The notes under the pieces: generated by a model | Told to the model about the DNA's origin: nothing | The model's database searches: none | What the model saw: only the letters and a program-made list of their open reading frames with translations | DNA from: Isoetes taiwanensis | Taxonomy: Eukaryota; Streptophyta; Lycopodiopsida; Isoetales; Isoetaceae | DNA length: 64,000 nucleotides | Direction: 5' to 3' | Assembly (NCBI GenBank): GCA_021234155.1 | Contig: JAJEKV010000036.1 | Span: 7,267,426-7,331,425, forward strand | Shown: one piece after another, positions 60,890-64,000 of the stretch | How positions within the stretch are numbered: the first letter of the stretch is position 1 | Layout: every line of letters starts with the position of its first letter | Made by a program: the position numbers and the translations under genes

Positions 60890-62430
60890 TCCTTTCTCTT
60901 TTTTTCTTTTTTCATTTTCAGTTCATAGTGACTCAATGTTGATACTTGTATGGTTAAGAAGTGATGGATATTTTCATTTTGCAAGATAACCTGACATGGA
61001 CACAAGGGCAAACTCCGTAGGAACTTATTTATTGCTAGTCAATGGGGGGGTGAGGACAGGTAAATTGAGAGATGAAGACTGGTCAATAGAGGGATGAAGC
61101 ATAAATTCTTTTGGGAAGATAAAGCGGACTAGAAGAAGCAGTAGGTCATGGAAATATGTAGATTGCCTAATCAAAGATGGACTCAAAAATGACCTCACAA
61201 CCATACCGTTTCTTCTTCGAAGTAATTCTCGAACTTAATAGCTCCAGATATTTGTCGGCTTCTTGGGTTGACTACATCCAATTATTTTACCTTGTGGATG
61301 GATGTGTTTTTGAAGAAAATCTTTAGGCGTTAGCTGGTATCCTCCAAATTATATCAATCAATTCAATTGTCTTTGTCCAACTTCAATAAGCCTCTGCTTT
61401 TACCCCTCGAAAAGGATGACTAGATGACTTGTACTATGAACTTTGAAAAAAGCCTCTGTTTAGCACTTGATACTAGATGGAGATTGCGATTGAGAAATCC
61501 TCGATAATTCCTTGAACTATTGGCAGAGATAAAAGGTGAATAGGCTTGATGCCAATTTCTGATGAACAACTTTTCAGATAGAACTTCTTCGAGCACCGGA
61601 TATGAGCACCAAATATGCTATGTTGGCCCCTTGTGGGTCAACATTATGCCCCAAAAATATAGGGCTGGTCCCTTCAGCCCCGAGAAATGCATTAATGAGA
61701 AACTCTTGCATGCCTTAGTAGAGCCTTTGGTAAATTGGGCTAATGAGGAGTGACAAACAGGCCAAGACATGAAATGGTATGCAGACCAGAACATGTGGAC
61801 AACAAATAGTGGTTTAATTTGGACCACCATCACACTGGTGTACGAGCGAGCGTGATAAAATTGACGGATGTATAGAAATTGGATTTATAGGGACACACTA
61901 GTAAGGCACTCAGGTAAGATATGCTGGTATGCAGACCAGAATACATGATGGAAAATGGATAAATATAGATGAAAAATATGCTGATATGCAGACCAGCACA
62001 TGTGGATGATAAATGGTGTCCTGGTGTACACACAGATTACAAATTTTATATCAGCTCAAAAAAGAGTATTTTCCAACCTATACCTCTCGTCGTCAACCTG
62101 TAGCATGTAAATTCTGCAAACGCAATTACCCTCAATTGCAAACGTTAGATTGGTATTACAGAGTATTATTTCAACATCGAGGCTTGATACATTCTATCTG
62201 CTAGGATACTCTACCATAGTACACTACGGCTATTAAATATTATATAAACCTCAAGTTTTTAGATGACTAACTGGTTGTAAAGACATTAAGATACTGACAC
62301 TATTACTAGAATTCAATCCTAAATTCCTATATCCCCTAGGCTAAGACTTGTGACCGGACTTACTATAGCTAAATTCTTACCGTGATAGAAATAACTAACT
62401 TACCATATGCCCCAAAATGGGATTGTGGCA
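60890..62430. other. no gene; ATGCAGACCAG repeats
   Basis: No supported gene. GGTATGCAGACCAGAACATG-type words occur at about 61778, 61926 and 61987, two of them followed by TGGA-AA-AAATGGT-like sequence. They may be part of the 3' region or LTR of the gypsy element that ends at 62440. Confidence 0.4.
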
Positions 62431-62439
62431 CCTTGAGAT

Positions 62440-64000
62440 TCAAGGCCAATACTTCTTTAGATATTTGAGATTCACTGGATTAGGAAGCATGCTTAAATCG
62501 CTCCTCTGCAACCAATATGAATGCTGCCCTGCTTTGCGTGCCACAAAAAATGGTCCTTCCCAGCGGGGTTGAAACTTCTTAACTTTTTGCTCCCTATTCC
62601 ACTTCAATACCAATTCCCCTTCTTCAAATTCACCTTGCAGATTTTGTTTTCTCTGAAAATATGCTCTATCTTTCTCTTTCTTTATTTGCAGATTCATCTC
62701 ACCTAGCCATCTATCTTCATCCAGCTGCATTATCTGATCAAGCCTTGTTCTTAGAGGATCCTCAACTATCATTTCCATTTCTATGGCATATTTTAAGGAA
62801 GGTAATTCAATATCTATTGGCAAGAGTGCTTCTGTACCATAAACTAACCTGAATGGGGAATACCCTGTAGCTGGTTTCCAAGTAGTCCTATACGCCCACA
62901 ATGCCATGTTTAGTTTTACATGCCAATCCCTTTTAGATGTATTTATGGTCTTCTTCAAGATGCTCACTAATACCTTATTAGTTGATTCAGCCTGCCCATT
63001 GCCTTCTGGATAATATGAGGAACTTTTTACATGCTTAATTCTCATCTTGTCTGTTAGATCTTGTATCACTGCATTAATAAAATGTGTACCACGATCTGTT
63101 AATATTTTCTTTGGTATTCCAAATCGGCAGCATAAATGAGTAAATATAAAGCCAGCTGTATTTTCTGCCGTAGCCTTCCTTAGTGGGACTGCCTCGGCCC
63201 ACTTAGTAAACAGATCCGTCGCTACTAAGATGTATTCATGTTGGGCTGCTGAGGGTGGGTCTAATGGTCCTATATAATCTAGCCCCCATATCTCAAAAGG
63301 TCCAAGTGTATCCACTGCCCCAAGTTCTCCCGGATGAAATTTTCCTATCCCGAATACTTGGCATTCATGACAATGCTTAACATACTCTTGGCAATCTTGG
63401 TGAAGTGTGGGCCAAAAGTACCCTGCTCGCAATACCTTTTTCCCAGTAGCCCTGCCTGCCATATGACCGCCACAAACACCACTATGACAGTTTTCCAAGG
63501 CAACCAATTGTTCTTCTTCGTCCAAACATCGAAGCAAAATACCGTCCATGCTTTTGCGACATAAAATGTCCCCCACCAATAGGTATGAAAGACAGTTCAA
63601 TTTGAACTTTCTTAAGGCTTTTGCTGACAATCCTATAGGCAGAGTTTGATCCTCCAAATATGCTTTAATCGGCACCATCCATGAGGTTTGCTTACCAATG
63701 TACAGACTGTGTTCTTCCGCTGTGTTTAACGCTGCCATATCCCCATGATTAACCAAAGTATTGCTTCCCATTTCACTTGTTACGTTTAGATGCTCCTTTT
63801 TAAGGGTGTCATTCGCTTCTCTTTCATGCAGATCAAAACAGAAAAAAGCATAAGGCAAATACTTACTTGGATTTCTGGCTCCATCATATAACTTCACGTT
63901 TAACTGATACTCTTGCAACCTCACTGCCCATTTGTAAAGTTTTGCTTTCTTTGTACATTTACCGAAGAGCAAAGGCAAAGGATTTTGCTTCATATAGACT
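62440..64000 (-). mobile_element. Ty3/gypsy RNase H end and integrase, open frame
   Basis: A single open minus frame of over 500 codons enters from beyond the window. It starts in the RNase H end (YKWAVRLQEYQLNVKLYDGA), then the integrase zinc region (HSGVCGGHMAGRATGKKVLR, then CQEYVKHCHECQ), the catalytic core (WGLDYIGPLD, ILTDRGTHFI, YYPEGNGQAESTNK: D, D, E) and the C-terminal GEFEEGELVLKWNREQKVKK and PRWEGPFFVARK. It ends KYLKKYWP. There is no chromodomain, so it belongs to a non-chromovirus lineage, different from the 22-25 kb element. With no stop or shift it is much younger than the other gypsy copies. Confidence 0.95.

Overview
The window looks like nuclear DNA of a land plant with a large, transposon-rich genome. 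The evidence is an intact ten-exon La gene with GT-AG introns, AT-rich intergenic DNA, long (GA)n tracts, and decayed Ty3/gypsy, Ty1/copia, LINE and Mutator-like elements. The mix of a DUF7869-type protein, a SWIM-type Mutator transposase and prokaryote-like ParB/methyltransferase-type relics makes me lean towards a non-seed plant such as a fern or lycophyte. That assignment is inference from memory of families, not proof.

Layout. 0-1 kb: broken protein-kinase-like gene. 2.6-6.5 kb: a GC-rich, heavily mutated LINE lying between two polypurine tracts. 7.7-10.4 kb: decayed Ty3/gypsy pol. 10.7-11.1 kb: another LINE scrap. 12-14.7 kb: three non-coding repeat fields (tandem duplications, CACGTGG-rich repeats, a GTATTCGG/CCGAATAC field). 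15.2-17.3 kb: the La gene, the one clearly intact host gene. 18.0-18.3 kb: a truncated gene whose protein begins exactly like histone H3. 20.5-26.3 kb: LTR end, chromodomain-bearing gypsy pol, and a LINE fused to it. 27.7-32 kb: decayed minus-strand coding pieces with an FCP1/NIF phosphatase-like domain, a methyltransferase-like segment and a DGQH (ParB-like) segment, split by a 390-bp palindrome and accompanied by a dispersed GCGCCAGCGC-type motif. 34.5-35.5 kb: minisatellites. 36-39 kb: DUF7869 pseudogene. 41.4-42.4 kb: gag relic and a small poly(A) retroposon with target duplication. 43.6-46.9 kb: nearly intact Mutator-like transposase with SWIM finger. 49.9-51.2 kb: broken beta-class N4/N6 DNA methyltransferase. 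53.6-54.6 kb: LTR end and Ty1/copia integrase relic. 54.8-59.4 kb: two LINE copies, each ending in a pyrimidine (TC)n tail. 62.4-64 kb: open gypsy RNase H/integrase frame running off the window.

Function. Only the La protein can be given a confident cellular role (binding 3' oligo-U of RNA polymerase III transcripts). The Mutator-like gene may be functional apart from one frameshift in an A10 run. Everything else is mobile-element sequence or pseudogene. The most unusual content is the ParB-like, methyltransferase-like and FCP1-like set at 27.7-32 kb together with the separate methyltransferase relic at 49.9-51.2 kb, which suggests a family of prokaryote-type DNA-modification genes spread in this genome.
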